From an uncultured Oscillospiraceae bacterium (GTDB lineage: Bacteria > Bacillota > Clostridia > Oscillospirales > Ruminococcaceae), in assembly GCA_910587335.1 (NCBI GenBank), contig CAJUMG010000009.1:46605-92517 (forward strand): a stretch of DNA of 45,913 bases, written 5' to 3'. The position numbers and the translations under genes are program-made. Position 1 is the first letter of the stretch. Each line of letters starts with the position of its first letter. This document shows, in pieces, positions 32,051 to 41,530 of the stretch. The notes under the pieces were generated by a model. That model saw only the letters and a program-made list of their open reading frames with translations, did no database searches and was not told where the DNA came from.

Positions 32051-32960
32051 CATGCATTGTGACACTTTATTGGGCGGTAGCCACAATCAACTGGATTTAG
32101 TCAATGACCAAATGCACATCTCTTTGGATAAATTGGGCGCTTTTTCCCATTATGTACAGTGTTTTGCTGTTTTTATCCCGGATAAGTTCCGCAGACAGGA
32201 TGCGATTGATTTTTATGACCGGACATTCGCCTATTATCAGGCGCAGACAAAAAAATACGCGGACCGAATGGACTGGGCGCATAACGGAAAAGAGCTGGGG
32301 GAAGCAAAAAAGCCCATTACGGGCATCCTGACCATTGAGGGCGGCTGCGCGCTGGCAGGGGATCTTTCCCGGGTAAAACTTCTGAAAGACCAGGGGGTTG
32401 CTATGATGACCCTAACCTGGAACGGGCCGAACGAATTGGGCTGCGGTACCAGCAAAAACGAAGGACTGACAGAATTCGGCAAAGAGGCAATCAAAGAAAT
32501 GGAGCGGGTTGGCATGCTGGTAGACCTGTCCCACATTTCCGACGCTGGCTTTGAGGACGCTTGTTCGGTTGCCCAAAAGCCGCTGATCGCCAGCCATTCC
32601 AATTCCCGTGCTGTCTGTGGACACATCCGAAACGTAACCGACGTGCAGTTTAAAGAATATGTCAAACGGGGCGGCCTGGTGGGCCTTAACTACGCCAAAG
32701 ATTTTATCTGCAACGACCCGGAAAAAGCGGATTTTGAATGGCTTTATCGCCATATCGAGCATTTTCTCAGCCTGGGCGGCGAAAAGACAATCGCCCTTGG
32801 CTCTGATTTTGACGGTACCCACGTGCCAGAGTGTTTAAGCTCGGCGGAAAAAAATGCGGATTTTTATGAGTATCTGCTGAAAAAGAATTTAAATGAGGAT
32901 TTGGTCCGGGATATTTTCTTTGAAAATGCTAACCGCGTTTTCCAGAAATATGTCCTTTAA
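32037..32960 (+). CDS. Membrane-dipeptidase-type peptidase (M19 family)
   Basis: 307 residues. Zinc dipeptidase of the renal-dipeptidase family: the metal site starts FDMHCDT (His7, Asp9), continues with LTIEGGCAL (metal-bridging Glu), and includes VDLSHISD, ASHSNSRAVC and ALGSDFDGTH. No signal peptide, so cytoplasmic. Start ATG 32037 with GAGGTGA upstream. It probably acts on dipeptides (some homologues accept D-residues); exact substrate unknown. Confidence 0.93.
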   Translation: MKVFDMHCDTLLGGSHNQLDLVNDQMHISLDKLGAFSHYVQCFAVFIPDKFRRQDAIDFYDRTFAYYQAQTKKYADRMDWAHNGKELGEAKKPITGILTIEGGCALAGDLSRVKLLKDQGVAMMTLTWNGPNELGCGTSKNEGLTEFGKEAIKEMERVGMLVDLSHISDAGFEDACSVAQKPLIASHSNSRAVCGHIRNVTDVQFKEYVKRGGLVGLNYAKDFICNDPEKADFEWLYRHIEHFLSLGGEKTIALGSDFDGTHVPECLSSAEKNADFYEYLLKKNLNEDLVRDIFFENANRVFQKYVL

Positions 32961-32996
32961 ACGGAAGGAAAGCCAAATGCCAAAGGAGTGAAAAGG

Positions 32997-34484
32997 GTGC
33001 AGTATCAAAGCACGAGAGACAAAAAGCAAAAGGTTTCGGCCAGTAGGGCTATTTTGCAGGGGATTTCGGCGGAAGGCGGGCTTTTTGTCCCTGAAAAACT
33101 GCCAGAGCTATCTATTCAGCGCCTGGAGAGAATGATCGATCAGGATTATATTCGGCGTGCGCAGGATATTTTGGGGGATTTTTTGTCCGATTTTTCGCGG
33201 GAGGAGATCGCATCCTGTCTGCAAAACGCCTATGGGTCTGGGAATTTTGCCAGCAGCAAAATTGCGCCGCTGTCCCGGCTGGGTAAGGACGCTTACCTGC
33301 TGGAGCTTTGGCATGGGCCAACCTGCGCATTTAAAGATATGGCGCTGCAACTGCTGCCGCAGCTTATGGTAGTGTCGGCAAAAAAATCCGGTAAAGGAGA
33401 AGAAACGGTCATCCTTGTGGCTACTTCTGGTGATACAGGGAAAGCTGCTCTGGAGGGATTTCGCGATGTGCCGGGCATCAGGATTGTCGTTTTTTATCCT
33501 GAAGAAGGGGTAAGTCCTCTGCAAAAGCTGCAAATGGCGACCCAGGAGGGAGAAAATGTCTTTGTGGCAGCGATACAGGGCAACTTCGATGACGCCCAAA
33601 CCGGGGTGAAAAGGCTGTTTTCCGACCGGGAGACAATCGAAAAGCTGCGGGCGCAAAACAGAGTATTTTCCAGTGCCAACTCCATAAACTGGGGGCGGCT
33701 GCTGCCGCAGATTGTCTATTATGTCAGTGCTTACTGCGATTTGGTACAGGAGGAGCAGATCGCTCTGGGAGAGCCGATCAACGTCTGCGTGCCTACCGGA
33801 AATTTTGGAAATATTCTGGCCGCTTACTATGCGAAACGGATGGGATTGCCGATTCGAAAGCTGATCTGTGCGTCTAATCGAAACAATGTGCTGTCTGATT
33901 TTATCCGGACGGGTACTTACGACCGTAACCGGCCGTTTTACGCCACCTCTTCGCCGTCAATGGATATTCTTGTCTCCAGCAATTTGGAACGGCTGCTGTT
34001 CCATTTGATGGATGAGGAGGATGAAAGGATCAAAGACCTGATGAGCCAGCTGACAGACAAAGGACGGTATACCGTTGCGCCAGACGTTCTGGCCAGGTTG
34101 CAGGTGGATTTTGCCGGCGGCTTCTGTGACGAAGCACAGACAGCGGATACCATCCGGCGGGTATTTGAGAACTATTCTTATCTTTGTGACCCTCATACGG
34201 CGGTGGCGGTCTCGGTCTATGAACAATATCGTGACCAAAATGGGGACGATACCAAAACGGTTATTGCCTCTACAGCCAGCCCCTATAAATTCCCCCATTC
34301 GGTATTGTCTGCCTTGGGAGAGGAGCTGTCTGGGCAGGACGCGTTTGAAATTGCCCAAAAGCTTGAGCAGGTTTCCCAGTGCCCGATGCCGGGGCAGCTG
34401 TCCGGCCTGCGGAACAAACCCATTCGCTTTACCGAGAGCTTTTCGAAAGAGCAGATGGGGTATGCCCTAGAGCGGGCTTTGTAA
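32997..34484 (+). CDS. thrC: Threonine synthase
   Basis: 495 residues. PLP enzyme converting O-phosphohomoserine to threonine. The PLP lysine lies in GPTCAFKDMAL (about Lys113); VATSGDTGKAALEG binds the phosphate, and SANSINWGRLLPQI is a typical block. The GTG at 32997 has GGAG nine bases upstream; an earlier GTG at 32988 sits inside that site. It is 36 bp after the dipeptidase gene and followed by a terminator. No T-box seen upstream. Confidence 0.96.
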   Translation: MQYQSTRDKKQKVSASRAILQGISAEGGLFVPEKLPELSIQRLERMIDQDYIRRAQDILGDFLSDFSREEIASCLQNAYGSGNFASSKIAPLSRLGKDAYLLELWHGPTCAFKDMALQLLPQLMVVSAKKSGKGEETVILVATSGDTGKAALEGFRDVPGIRIVVFYPEEGVSPLQKLQMATQEGENVFVAAIQGNFDDAQTGVKRLFSDRETIEKLRAQNRVFSSANSINWGRLLPQIVYYVSAYCDLVQEEQIALGEPINVCVPTGNFGNILAAYYAKRMGLPIRKLICASNRNNVLSDFIRTGTYDRNRPFYATSSPSMDILVSSNLERLLFHLMDEEDERIKDLMSQLTDKGRYTVAPDVLARLQVDFAGGFCDEAQTADTIRRVFENYSYLCDPHTAVAVSVYEQYRDQNGDDTKTVIASTASPYKFPHSVLSALGEELSGQDAFEIAQKLEQVSQCPMPGQLSGLRNKPIRFTESFSKEQMGYALERAL

Positions 34485-34503
34485 AATCTTTTTTATCCAA
34501 TTG

Positions 34504-34539
34504 CGGCGGGAAAGATGTTAGACCTTCCCGCCGTTTTTT
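34504..34539 (+). terminator. Terminator after thrC
   Basis: CGGCGGGAA (34504-34512) pairs with TTCCCGCCG (34525-34533), then TTTTTT. Confidence 0.9.
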
Positions 34540-34567
34540 AGGATTAAAGCAAAGGAGGGATGTCTGG

Positions 34568-35281
34568 ATGAGCCTTTTCGCAATCGGGGACCCGCACCTG
34601 TCTTTTGGCAGCCAAAAGCCGATGAATATTTTTAAAGGCTGGGAAAATCACGCCCAAAGGCTGGAGGAAAACTGGCGGATGACGGTGAAGGAGCAGGATA
34701 CAGTTGTCCTGCCAGGGGATATTTCCTGGGCGATGAATCTAAACGAGGCGCTGCCGGACCTTCAGTTCCTGCACCGTTTGCCTGGAAAAAAGATCTTTTT
34801 AAAAGGAAATCACGATTATTGGTGGACAACAAAAAATAAAATGGAACAATTTTTGGAGCAAAACGGATTAGAAAGCATAACCTTTCTCCATAATAGCTGT
34901 ATCTGCGCAGAAGGTTTTCGCCTTTGCGGGACTCGTGGCTGGCTGTTTGAAAACGGACAGCCCCATGACGAAAAGGTTTTGGCACGAGAAGCAGGGCGTC
35001 TTCGTCTTTCGCTGGATGCCGCCAGAGAGAAGGAAGGGGAGCTGTTAGTCTTTTTGCATTATCCGCCGGTTTTTGGCCGAGAGGTTAACCGGCCAATCTT
35101 GGAAACGCTGCTGGAATATGGAATCCGGCGCGTATATTATGGGCATATTCATGGGAGCGGTTGCTCCTTCGCCTGGAATGGTGACTATCAGGGGATTGAT
35201 TTTCAGCTGATTTCCAGCGATTTTCTACATTTTTGTCCTGTAAAAATTGAAAAAAGTTCAGAAAAACGGGACCTTTTTTAG
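34568..35281 (+). CDS. Calcineurin-like metallophosphoesterase
   Basis: 237 residues. Metal-binding motifs in order: AIGDPHLSF, VLPGDISWAM, KGNHDYWW, LVFLHYPPVF and YYGHIHGSG, matching the D-x-H, GD, GNHD and GH-x-H signatures. Cytoplasmic, no signal peptide. The ATG at 34568 has AAAGGAGGG about ten bases upstream. Substrate unknown. It lies between the thrC terminator and the tig promoter. Confidence 0.93.
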   Translation: MSLFAIGDPHLSFGSQKPMNIFKGWENHAQRLEENWRMTVKEQDTVVLPGDISWAMNLNEALPDLQFLHRLPGKKIFLKGNHDYWWTTKNKMEQFLEQNGLESITFLHNSCICAEGFRLCGTRGWLFENGQPHDEKVLAREAGRLRLSLDAAREKEGELLVFLHYPPVFGREVNRPILETLLEYGIRRVYYGHIHGSGCSFAWNGDYQGIDFQLISSDFLHFCPVKIEKSSEKRDLF

Positions 35282-35329
35282 CGGAAATGCCAAAAGGAAA
35301 AAAATTATTAAATTCGTAACAATTCTTTC

Positions 35330-35359
35330 TTGGCAAAACCTGCTTTGACATGCTATAAT
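35330..35359 (+). promoter_or_regulatory. Promoter of tig
   Basis: TTGGCA (35330-35335), 18-bp spacer, TATAAT (35354-35359). Confidence 0.6.
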
Positions 35360-35433
35360 AACATAGTTAATTTGCATTCGGCATAGGGCTTAATACTTGG
35401 CCCTGTGACTGGAAAGTACAGGAGGAAGTTTAC

Positions 35434-36855
35434 ATGAGCCTTATTTCGGCCAACAAAGTGGAGACCAATACCTATGAATTGGCGGTTTCCGTCGGTGCAG
35501 AGGAATTTAAAAAGGGGATTGACAAAACCTACAAAAAGACTGTAAAGAATATCACCGTTCCCGGTTTCCGCAAAGGCAAAGCACCTAAAAGCATTATCGA
35601 AAAAATGTACGGCGAATCCGTATTTTTTGAGGATACCGTTAATGATATGTACCCGGAAGCTTATACCAAAGCGGTAGAGGAAGCGGGAATTGACCCGGTA
35701 GACCGTCCGGAGATTGAGATTACAGAAGTTTCTGCCGAGGGCTTTACCTTTAAGGCAAAGGTGACAGTAAGACCGGAAGTGACCGTGAAAAAATACAAGG
35801 GCCTGAAAGCCACTAAAACACCGGTCAGCATCAGCGATGAGCAGGTGAATGAAGAGATTGCCAAGCTGCAGGAGAGAAACGGCAGAATGGTCACGGTGGA
35901 AGGCCGTGCCGCAAAAGACGGAGACAATACGATCATTGACTTTGAAGGGTTTGTGGATGAGGTTCCCTTCGAAGGAGGAAAAGGCGAAAGGTTTGATTTG
36001 AAGCTGGGTTCCGGCCAATTTATCCCTGGCTTTGAAGAGCAGATCGTTGGAAAAAACGTCGGCGAGGAATTCGATGTCAACGTGACCTTCCCGGAGGATT
36101 ATCAGGCGCAGGAGCTAGCGGGCAAAGCAGCGGTGTTTAAATGTAAACTGCACGAGATCAAAGAAAAGGAACTGCCGGAGCTGGACGATGAATTTGCAAA
36201 GGATGTCAGCGAATTCGACACACTGGATGAGTTGAAAAAAGATCTGCACGCGAAATTAACCGAAGTGGCGGAGAAAGATGCGGAAACCGCTGTTGAAGAG
36301 CAGCTGGTAGATCAAATCGTGGACAGCATGGAAGCGGAAATTCCTCAGTGCATGGTGGATCAAAAAACCGAGGAAATGCTCCAGAATTTCGACTATCGTC
36401 TCCAGTCTCAGGGTATTAACCTTGATATGTACATGAAATATACCGGCTTTTCTATCGATGCCTTTAAGGAGACCTATAAAGAGCAGGCTCTCAAGCAGGT
36501 GAAAATCCGCCTGGCGCTGGAAGAGATCGTCAAACTGGAAAAGATCGAGCCGACAGAGGAAGAGCTAAACGCAGAGTATGAGCGTTTGTCTGCCAATTAT
36601 TCTATCGAAATAGAGAAGATTAGAGAATTGATCCCTGCCGAGGATATCAAGCTGGATATTGCTGTTAATAAGGCGATTGATTTGGTTAAATCCAGCGCGG
36701 AGGTTTCGGAAAGCGCACCGGAGAAAAAGAAAACCTCGACTAGAAAAAAAGCAGCATCCAGCGAGGAAAAAGCAGATGGAGCCGAAGAGAAAAAAGCGCC
36801 TGCTAAGAAAAGAACCACGAAGAAAAAAGCGGAAGAACCCAAGGACGCCGAATAG
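35434..36855 (+). CDS. tig: Trigger factor with long Lys-rich C-terminal tail
   Basis: 473 residues. Ribosome-associated chaperone and prolyl isomerase. The ribosome-binding loop GFRKGKAPKS is at about 46-55, the FKBP domain at about 150-245 (GDNTIIDFEGFVDEVPFEGG, GKNVGEEFDV), then the helical chaperone arms. Bacillus-type trigger factors end near residue 425; here about 50 more residues follow, rich in Lys, Ala, Glu and Thr (for example KKAPAKKRTTKKKAEE), probably disordered. ATG after AGGAGG. Heads the tig-clpP-clpX-lon group. Confidence 0.96.
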   Translation: MSLISANKVETNTYELAVSVGAEEFKKGIDKTYKKTVKNITVPGFRKGKAPKSIIEKMYGESVFFEDTVNDMYPEAYTKAVEEAGIDPVDRPEIEITEVSAEGFTFKAKVTVRPEVTVKKYKGLKATKTPVSISDEQVNEEIAKLQERNGRMVTVEGRAAKDGDNTIIDFEGFVDEVPFEGGKGERFDLKLGSGQFIPGFEEQIVGKNVGEEFDVNVTFPEDYQAQELAGKAAVFKCKLHEIKEKELPELDDEFAKDVSEFDTLDELKKDLHAKLTEVAEKDAETAVEEQLVDQIVDSMEAEIPQCMVDQKTEEMLQNFDYRLQSQGINLDMYMKYTGFSIDAFKETYKEQALKQVKIRLALEEIVKLEKIEPTEEELNAEYERLSANYSIEIEKIRELIPAEDIKLDIAVNKAIDLVKSSAEVSESAPEKKKTSTRKKAASSEEKADGAEEKKAPAKKRTTKKKAEEPKDAE

Positions 36856-36919
36856 GCGTGAATGTTAGCAGACACTCGCGTTTTTCCTCTTACATATCTG
36901 TGAATGGAGGTAATCAACC

Positions 36920-37501
36920 ATGAGCCTAGTACCAATGGTAGTAGAACAGACCAACCGGGGTGAGCGTTCTTACGACATTTTTTCCAGATTGCTCAATGAC
37001 CGGATTGTCATGCTTTGTGAAGAGGTCAACGATGCCAGCGCAAGTCTGGTCGTAGCGCAGCTTTTATATCTGGAGGGGCAGGACCCGGAAAAGGACATCA
37101 GCCTATATATCAATAGTCCTGGTGGATCGGTAACTGCTGGATTGGCTATTTATGATACCATGCAGTATATTAAATGCGACGTTTCTACAATTTGTATTGG
37201 TCTGGCTGCTTCGATGGGTGCGTTTTTGCTGTCTTCTGGCGCAAAGGGTAAACGTTTGGCGCTTCCCAACAGTGAAATTATGATTCATCAGCCTATGGGC
37301 GGTATGCAGGGACAGGTTACTGACATTAAAATTCATGCAGAGCGTTACCTGCGGATCAAGAAGAACCTCAATCAGATGTTGGCGGAAAATACCGGTAAAC
37401 CTTTGGAGATTATCCAGCAGGATACAGAGCGTGACAATTTTATGTCGGCGCAGGAAGCCATGGAGTATGGCCTGATCGACAAAGTAATTACCAACCGATA
37501 A
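36920..37501 (+). CDS. clpP: ATP-dependent Clp protease, proteolytic subunit
   Basis: 193 residues. Catalytic Ser98 in GLAASMGAF, His123 in EIMIHQP, and Asp in the DTERDNF segment. Partner of ClpX, encoded next. ATG follows GGAGG. The active-site and ring-interface motifs are intact; normal length. A hairpin with T-run follows, before clpX. Confidence 0.97.
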   Translation: MSLVPMVVEQTNRGERSYDIFSRLLNDRIVMLCEEVNDASASLVVAQLLYLEGQDPEKDISLYINSPGGSVTAGLAIYDTMQYIKCDVSTICIGLAASMGAFLLSSGAKGKRLALPNSEIMIHQPMGGMQGQVTDIKIHAERYLRIKKNLNQMLAENTGKPLEIIQQDTERDNFMSAQEAMEYGLIDKVITNR

Positions 37502-37507
37502 TTTTGG

Positions 37508-37543
37508 ATTCGTGTGAAGGAAGCTCTTTCACACGAATTTTTG
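37508..37543 (+). terminator. Terminator-like hairpin between clpP and clpX
   Basis: ATTCGTGTGAA (37508-37518) pairs with TTCACACGAAT (37528-37538), followed by TTTTTG. Only 26 bases remain before clpX, so it may attenuate rather than stop transcription. Confidence 0.7.
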
Positions 37544-37568
37544 CCTGGCGAAAAGGGGGAAGAATCTT

Positions 37569-38885
37569 ATGGCAAAAAGTGAGGATGGATCCAGAGTTTT
37601 GCGTTGTTCTTTCTGCGGCAAAACACAAGATAAGGTGGATAAACTGATCACTGGCACCGGCGTATGTATCTGCAACGAATGCGTACAGCTTTGCAATAGT
37701 ATATTAGAAGAAGATGGGGTATCTGGTCGGCGCAGAGGCAGCCGAGAAGAAGCGATGGATATCACCGTTCCAAAGCCTGCCCAGATTAAAGAGGTGCTGG
37801 ATCAGTATGTCATTGGCCAGGATGAAGCAAAAAAGTCCCTTTCAGTAGCGGTGTATAATCACTATAAGCGAATTTTTTTTGGCAGCGATACAGATGTAGA
37901 GCTGAATAAAAGCAATGTGCTGCTGGTTGGTCCTACCGGTACCGGTAAGACCATGTTGGCCCAGACATTGGCAAAAACTTTAAAGGTTCCCTTTGCAGTA
38001 GCCGATGCTACCACCCTGACCGAGGCAGGCTATGTAGGTGAGGATGTGGAAAACATTCTGCTGCGGTTGATTCAGGCTGCCGATTACGATATTGAAAGGG
38101 CAGAGCGGGGCATTATTTATATCGATGAGATTGACAAAATCGCGAGAAAAAGCGAAAATCCATCGATCACCCGGGATGTCAGCGGTGAAGGAGTGCAGCA
38201 GGCGCTTTTAAAGATTTTGGAAGGGACCGTTTCCAATGTTCCTCCCACCGGCGGAAGAAAGCATCCGCAGCAGGAATTTATTCAAATCGACACCTCTAAT
38301 ATTCTGTTTATCTGCGGCGGCGCTTTCGACGGGATTGATAAGGTAATTGAAAAGAGAGTCAATCAAAAGTCTCTGTTAGGATTTGGCTCAGAATTTGTCG
38401 ACCCCAAGGCGAAGGATTTGAGTGCTTTGCTCGGTCAGATTTTGCCGGAAGATCTGGTCAAATTTGGCTTGATTCCTGAATTAGTGGGCCGTATACCGGT
38501 CGTTACGGGTTTAAAGGCGTTGGATGAAGAAGCGTTGGTTCGGATTTTGGTGGAACCCAAAAACGCGATTGTCAAGCAGTATCAAAGGCTATTTGAGATG
38601 GACAATATCCAATTGGTTTTTGAACAGGATGCGCTAAAGGCCATTGCCCATCAGGCAGTCGAGCGGAAAAACGGCGCGCGGGGTTTGCGTTCTATCATGG
38701 AATCTGTCCTGTCGGAAGCGATGTTTACAGCGCCGTCGGACTGCACGATTGAAACGCTGACCATTACGGAAGATTGTGTCAATGGCCAGTCTAAGCCGCA
38801 TGCCACCTATGATTTGGATCGTTCGCCTACTTCGCTGACTTTGCCAGCTAAAAGGTCGCGGGCAAGACGGGATTCCGTTTCCTAA
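37569..38885 (+). CDS. clpX: ATP-dependent Clp protease, ATPase subunit ClpX
   Basis: 438 residues. N-terminal zinc domain with Cys13, Cys16, Cys35 and Cys38 (CSFCGK...CICNEC). Walker A GPTGTGKT starts at about 121; Walker B IIYIDEIDKIA follows; sensor and arginine motifs (PELVGRIPV, GARGLRSIME) are present. Unfolds substrates for ClpP. ATG after GGGGGAAG. No separate promoter seen in the short clpP-clpX gap. Confidence 0.97.
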   Translation: MAKSEDGSRVLRCSFCGKTQDKVDKLITGTGVCICNECVQLCNSILEEDGVSGRRRGSREEAMDITVPKPAQIKEVLDQYVIGQDEAKKSLSVAVYNHYKRIFFGSDTDVELNKSNVLLVGPTGTGKTMLAQTLAKTLKVPFAVADATTLTEAGYVGEDVENILLRLIQAADYDIERAERGIIYIDEIDKIARKSENPSITRDVSGEGVQQALLKILEGTVSNVPPTGGRKHPQQEFIQIDTSNILFICGGAFDGIDKVIEKRVNQKSLLGFGSEFVDPKAKDLSALLGQILPEDLVKFGLIPELVGRIPVVTGLKALDEEALVRILVEPKNAIVKQYQRLFEMDNIQLVFEQDALKAIAHQAVERKNGARGLRSIMESVLSEAMFTAPSDCTIETLTITEDCVNGQSKPHATYDLDRSPTSLTLPAKRSRARRDSVS

Positions 38886-38905
38886 TGTGAAAATAAAGCT
38901 ATGCT

Positions 38906-38947
38906 CCACCTTTCTTTACCAAGAGAAAGGTGGACTTGCTTTTTTTA
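38906..38947 (+). terminator. Terminator after clpX
   Basis: CCACCTTTCT (38906-38915) pairs with AGAAAGGTGG (38924-38933); a T-run begins a few bases later. Confidence 0.8.
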
Positions 38948-38964
38948 TAAGATTTTAGTATAAT
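38936..38964 (+). promoter_or_regulatory. Promoter of lon, overlapping the clpX terminator
   Basis: TTGCTT (38936-38941), 17-bp spacer, TATAAT (38959-38964). The -35 begins two bases after the terminator stem. Confidence 0.55.
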
Positions 38965-39101
38965 TCAACAAAGCAATGATTTGCTTTTTGACAAATTGGG
39001 AAAAGGCCCTTTTGGTGGTAAACATAAAGGAAAAATTTGGCTGTAGCAAATACAGAAGGATTTGTGCAGCTTGCAGTCTTTAATAATAAGAAGGTGAAGA
39101 A

Positions 39102-41519
39102 ATGTTGGAACAAAAACAATTTCAAATACCAATGGTAGCATTACGGGGACTGGTTTTGTTTCCGAAAATGATCCTCCATTTCGACGTTGGCCGGGAAAAA
39201 TCTATCCGGGCACTGAACGCTGCGATGAAGGAGGGAAACCAGATCCTTTTAACGGCTCAAAAGGACCCGCGGAGGGATGAGCTGGAGGAGAACGGCGTTT
39301 ATAGGACCGGCGTAGTGGCGGAAATCCGTCAGATTCTTCGCTCCGGGGAAGAAGGCTTAAAGGTTTTGGTAGAGGGGAAATTTCGCGCCCGGATTATACA
39401 GCTCATCCAGCAAGAGCCCTATTGGACAGTAGTGGCGGAAGAAGCACCCTTGAAAACGCCGGTCATTCGCAGCAAGACAATGGAAGAAGCGCTTCTTCGA
39501 ATTGTCAAAGATTCCTTCGAGGAATTTTGCTATCAGATGCCCAAAATGCCAAAGGAAATTTTTGTAAATGTCATGGGCAGTAGCGATCCGTTGTATCTCT
39601 CGGAGTTCATTCCCAGCAACCTTCCGCTGAAGGTGGAGGATAAACAGCGTATTTTGGAAGAGGATGTGCTGTCTAAGCGTCTTCGTTTGCTGGCCCAAGC
39701 CATGGAGAAGGAAAATGAGATCCTGAGCTTGGAGCATGATATTTACGATAAAGTCCGGGAATCCATGGATAAAAGCCAACGGGAGTACTATCTGCGGGAG
39801 CAATTGCGGGTGATTTCCGAAGAATTGGGAGAGGAAGAATCGGTAGCGGACGAGGCGGACGAATATTGCCGTCGGATCGAGGCGCTGCATCTGCCGCAAG
39901 AGGTGGCCGAGAAGTTTTACCATGAGGCGAACAGATTGTCCAAAATGCCTCCCAACTCCCATGAATCCAGTGTGATTCGGGGTTATCTGGACTTGTGTTT
40001 GGATCTACCTTGGAACACCTCTACCCAGGATAAAATTGATATTGCCAAAGCCAAGGCGCAGCTGGACCGAGATCACTATGGACTTACAAAGGTAAAGGAG
40101 CGGATTTTGGAAACGCTGGCAGTCCGCAAAATGGCGCCGGATATCAAGGGGCAGATCATCTGTCTGGTCGGCCCTCCTGGCGTGGGCAAGACCTCCATTG
40201 CCAAATCTATCGCCAAATCGATGGGGCGCAAATATGCGCGGATTTCGTTGGGCGGCGTTCGGGATGAATCGGATATTCGCGGTCATCGCAAGACCTATAT
40301 TGGTGCAATGCCCGGCCGGATTATCAACGCGATTAAGCTGGCGGGAAGCAATAATCCACTGATCCTGCTGGACGAGGTGGATAAACTGGGCGGCGATTAT
40401 AAAGGGGATCCGTCCTCCGCGCTGCTGGAGGTGCTGGACGCCGAGCAGAACGATACATTCCGTGACCATTTTGTAGAGGTGCCGTTTGACTTAAGTCAGG
40501 TGCTGTTTATCACCACCGCCAACGATGCAGGTATGATTCCAGCGCCGCTTTTGGACCGTATGGAACGGATTGAGCTTTCCAGCTACACGCGAGAGGAAAA
40601 GTTCCATATCGCAAAGGAGCATCTGATTCCCAAGCAGCTGCGCCGTCATGGGCTGACTGCACGTCTGTGTAAAATAGATCAAACGGCTGTTTATAGCCTT
40701 TTGGATCATTATACCCGAGAAGCTGGCGTCCGTACATTAGAGCGGGAGATCGCTTCGTTGTGCCGCAAAGCGGCGAAACAGATTGTGTCCGGAGAGAAAA
40801 AGCGGGTAGTCGTTACCGAAAAAACGCTACTTGATTGGATTGGTCCCAAGAAATTTCTGCCGGAAACCGTCGGTTCTGTTAATGAAGTGGGATGTGTCAA
40901 CGGTTTGGCCTGGACATCGGTAGGCGGAGAGCTTTTGCAAGCCGAGGTCGCGGTGTTGGAAGGCTCCGGAAAGATGGAGCTGACCGGTTCACTTGGCGAC
41001 GTGATGAAGGAATCCGCTCGCATAGGGGTAAGTTTGGTTCGGCGAATCGCCAGCCAGTACCATATTGATAAGGACTTTTATAAAACGAAGGATATCCATA
41101 TTCATTTTCCAGAAGGCGCAACCCCTAAGGACGGTCCGTCTGCCGGTGTGACCATTGTAACGGCTTTGGTGTCCGCCCTTACCGGTGTTCCCGTCCGGCG
41201 AGAGGTGGCAATGACCGGAGAAATCAGCCTGCGTGGAAAGGTGATGCCCATTGGCGGCCTGAAGGAAAAGTCGATGGCGGCCTATCGTGCAGGGATAAAG
41301 ACGGTCATCATCCCCCAGAAAAATCAGCCGGATTTAGCGGAACTGGATAAAGAAGTGCTGGAGGCGATCAGCTTTGTGCCGGTCGAGAGTATTGAACAGG
41401 TGTTGAAGGCGGCATTGGTTACCCCTTGCGAGGAGCCTGCCCGGCCTTCGGTCCCGCAGAATTTTGCGCCGCCTCCCACGGTGGAAAGCCGGCGCAGTCC
41501 GGCATTGGCCGACTGCTGA
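39102..41519 (+). CDS. lon: ATP-dependent protease Lon
   Basis: 805 residues. N-terminal substrate domain (PMVALRGLVLFPKM), AAA domain with Walker A GPPGVGKT from about 357 and the ILLDEVDKLG Walker B, and a C-terminal protease domain with catalytic Ser680 (PKDGPSAGVT) and Lys723 (GLKEKSMAAYRAG). ATG after AAGGTGAAG, about 140 bases from a likely promoter. Degrades misfolded proteins. No membrane segment, so LonA type. ysxC follows 11 bp after its stop. Confidence 0.97.
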   Translation: MLEQKQFQIPMVALRGLVLFPKMILHFDVGREKSIRALNAAMKEGNQILLTAQKDPRRDELEENGVYRTGVVAEIRQILRSGEEGLKVLVEGKFRARIIQLIQQEPYWTVVAEEAPLKTPVIRSKTMEEALLRIVKDSFEEFCYQMPKMPKEIFVNVMGSSDPLYLSEFIPSNLPLKVEDKQRILEEDVLSKRLRLLAQAMEKENEILSLEHDIYDKVRESMDKSQREYYLREQLRVISEELGEEESVADEADEYCRRIEALHLPQEVAEKFYHEANRLSKMPPNSHESSVIRGYLDLCLDLPWNTSTQDKIDIAKAKAQLDRDHYGLTKVKERILETLAVRKMAPDIKGQIICLVGPPGVGKTSIAKSIAKSMGRKYARISLGGVRDESDIRGHRKTYIGAMPGRIINAIKLAGSNNPLILLDEVDKLGGDYKGDPSSALLEVLDAEQNDTFRDHFVEVPFDLSQVLFITTANDAGMIPAPLLDRMERIELSSYTREEKFHIAKEHLIPKQLRRHGLTARLCKIDQTAVYSLLDHYTREAGVRTLEREIASLCRKAAKQIVSGEKKRVVVTEKTLLDWIGPKKFLPETVGSVNEVGCVNGLAWTSVGGELLQAEVAVLEGSGKMELTGSLGDVMKESARIGVSLVRRIASQYHIDKDFYKTKDIHIHFPEGATPKDGPSAGVTIVTALVSALTGVPVRREVAMTGEISLRGKVMPIGGLKEKSMAAYRAGIKTVIIPQKNQPDLAELDKEVLEAISFVPVESIEQVLKAALVTPCEEPARPSVPQNFAPPPTVESRRSPALADC

Positions 41520-41530
41520 AGGAGGACGGT

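Noticed and set aside
32961..32996. T-box or riboswitch before thrC
   Set aside because: The gap is only 36 bp and has no structured leader.
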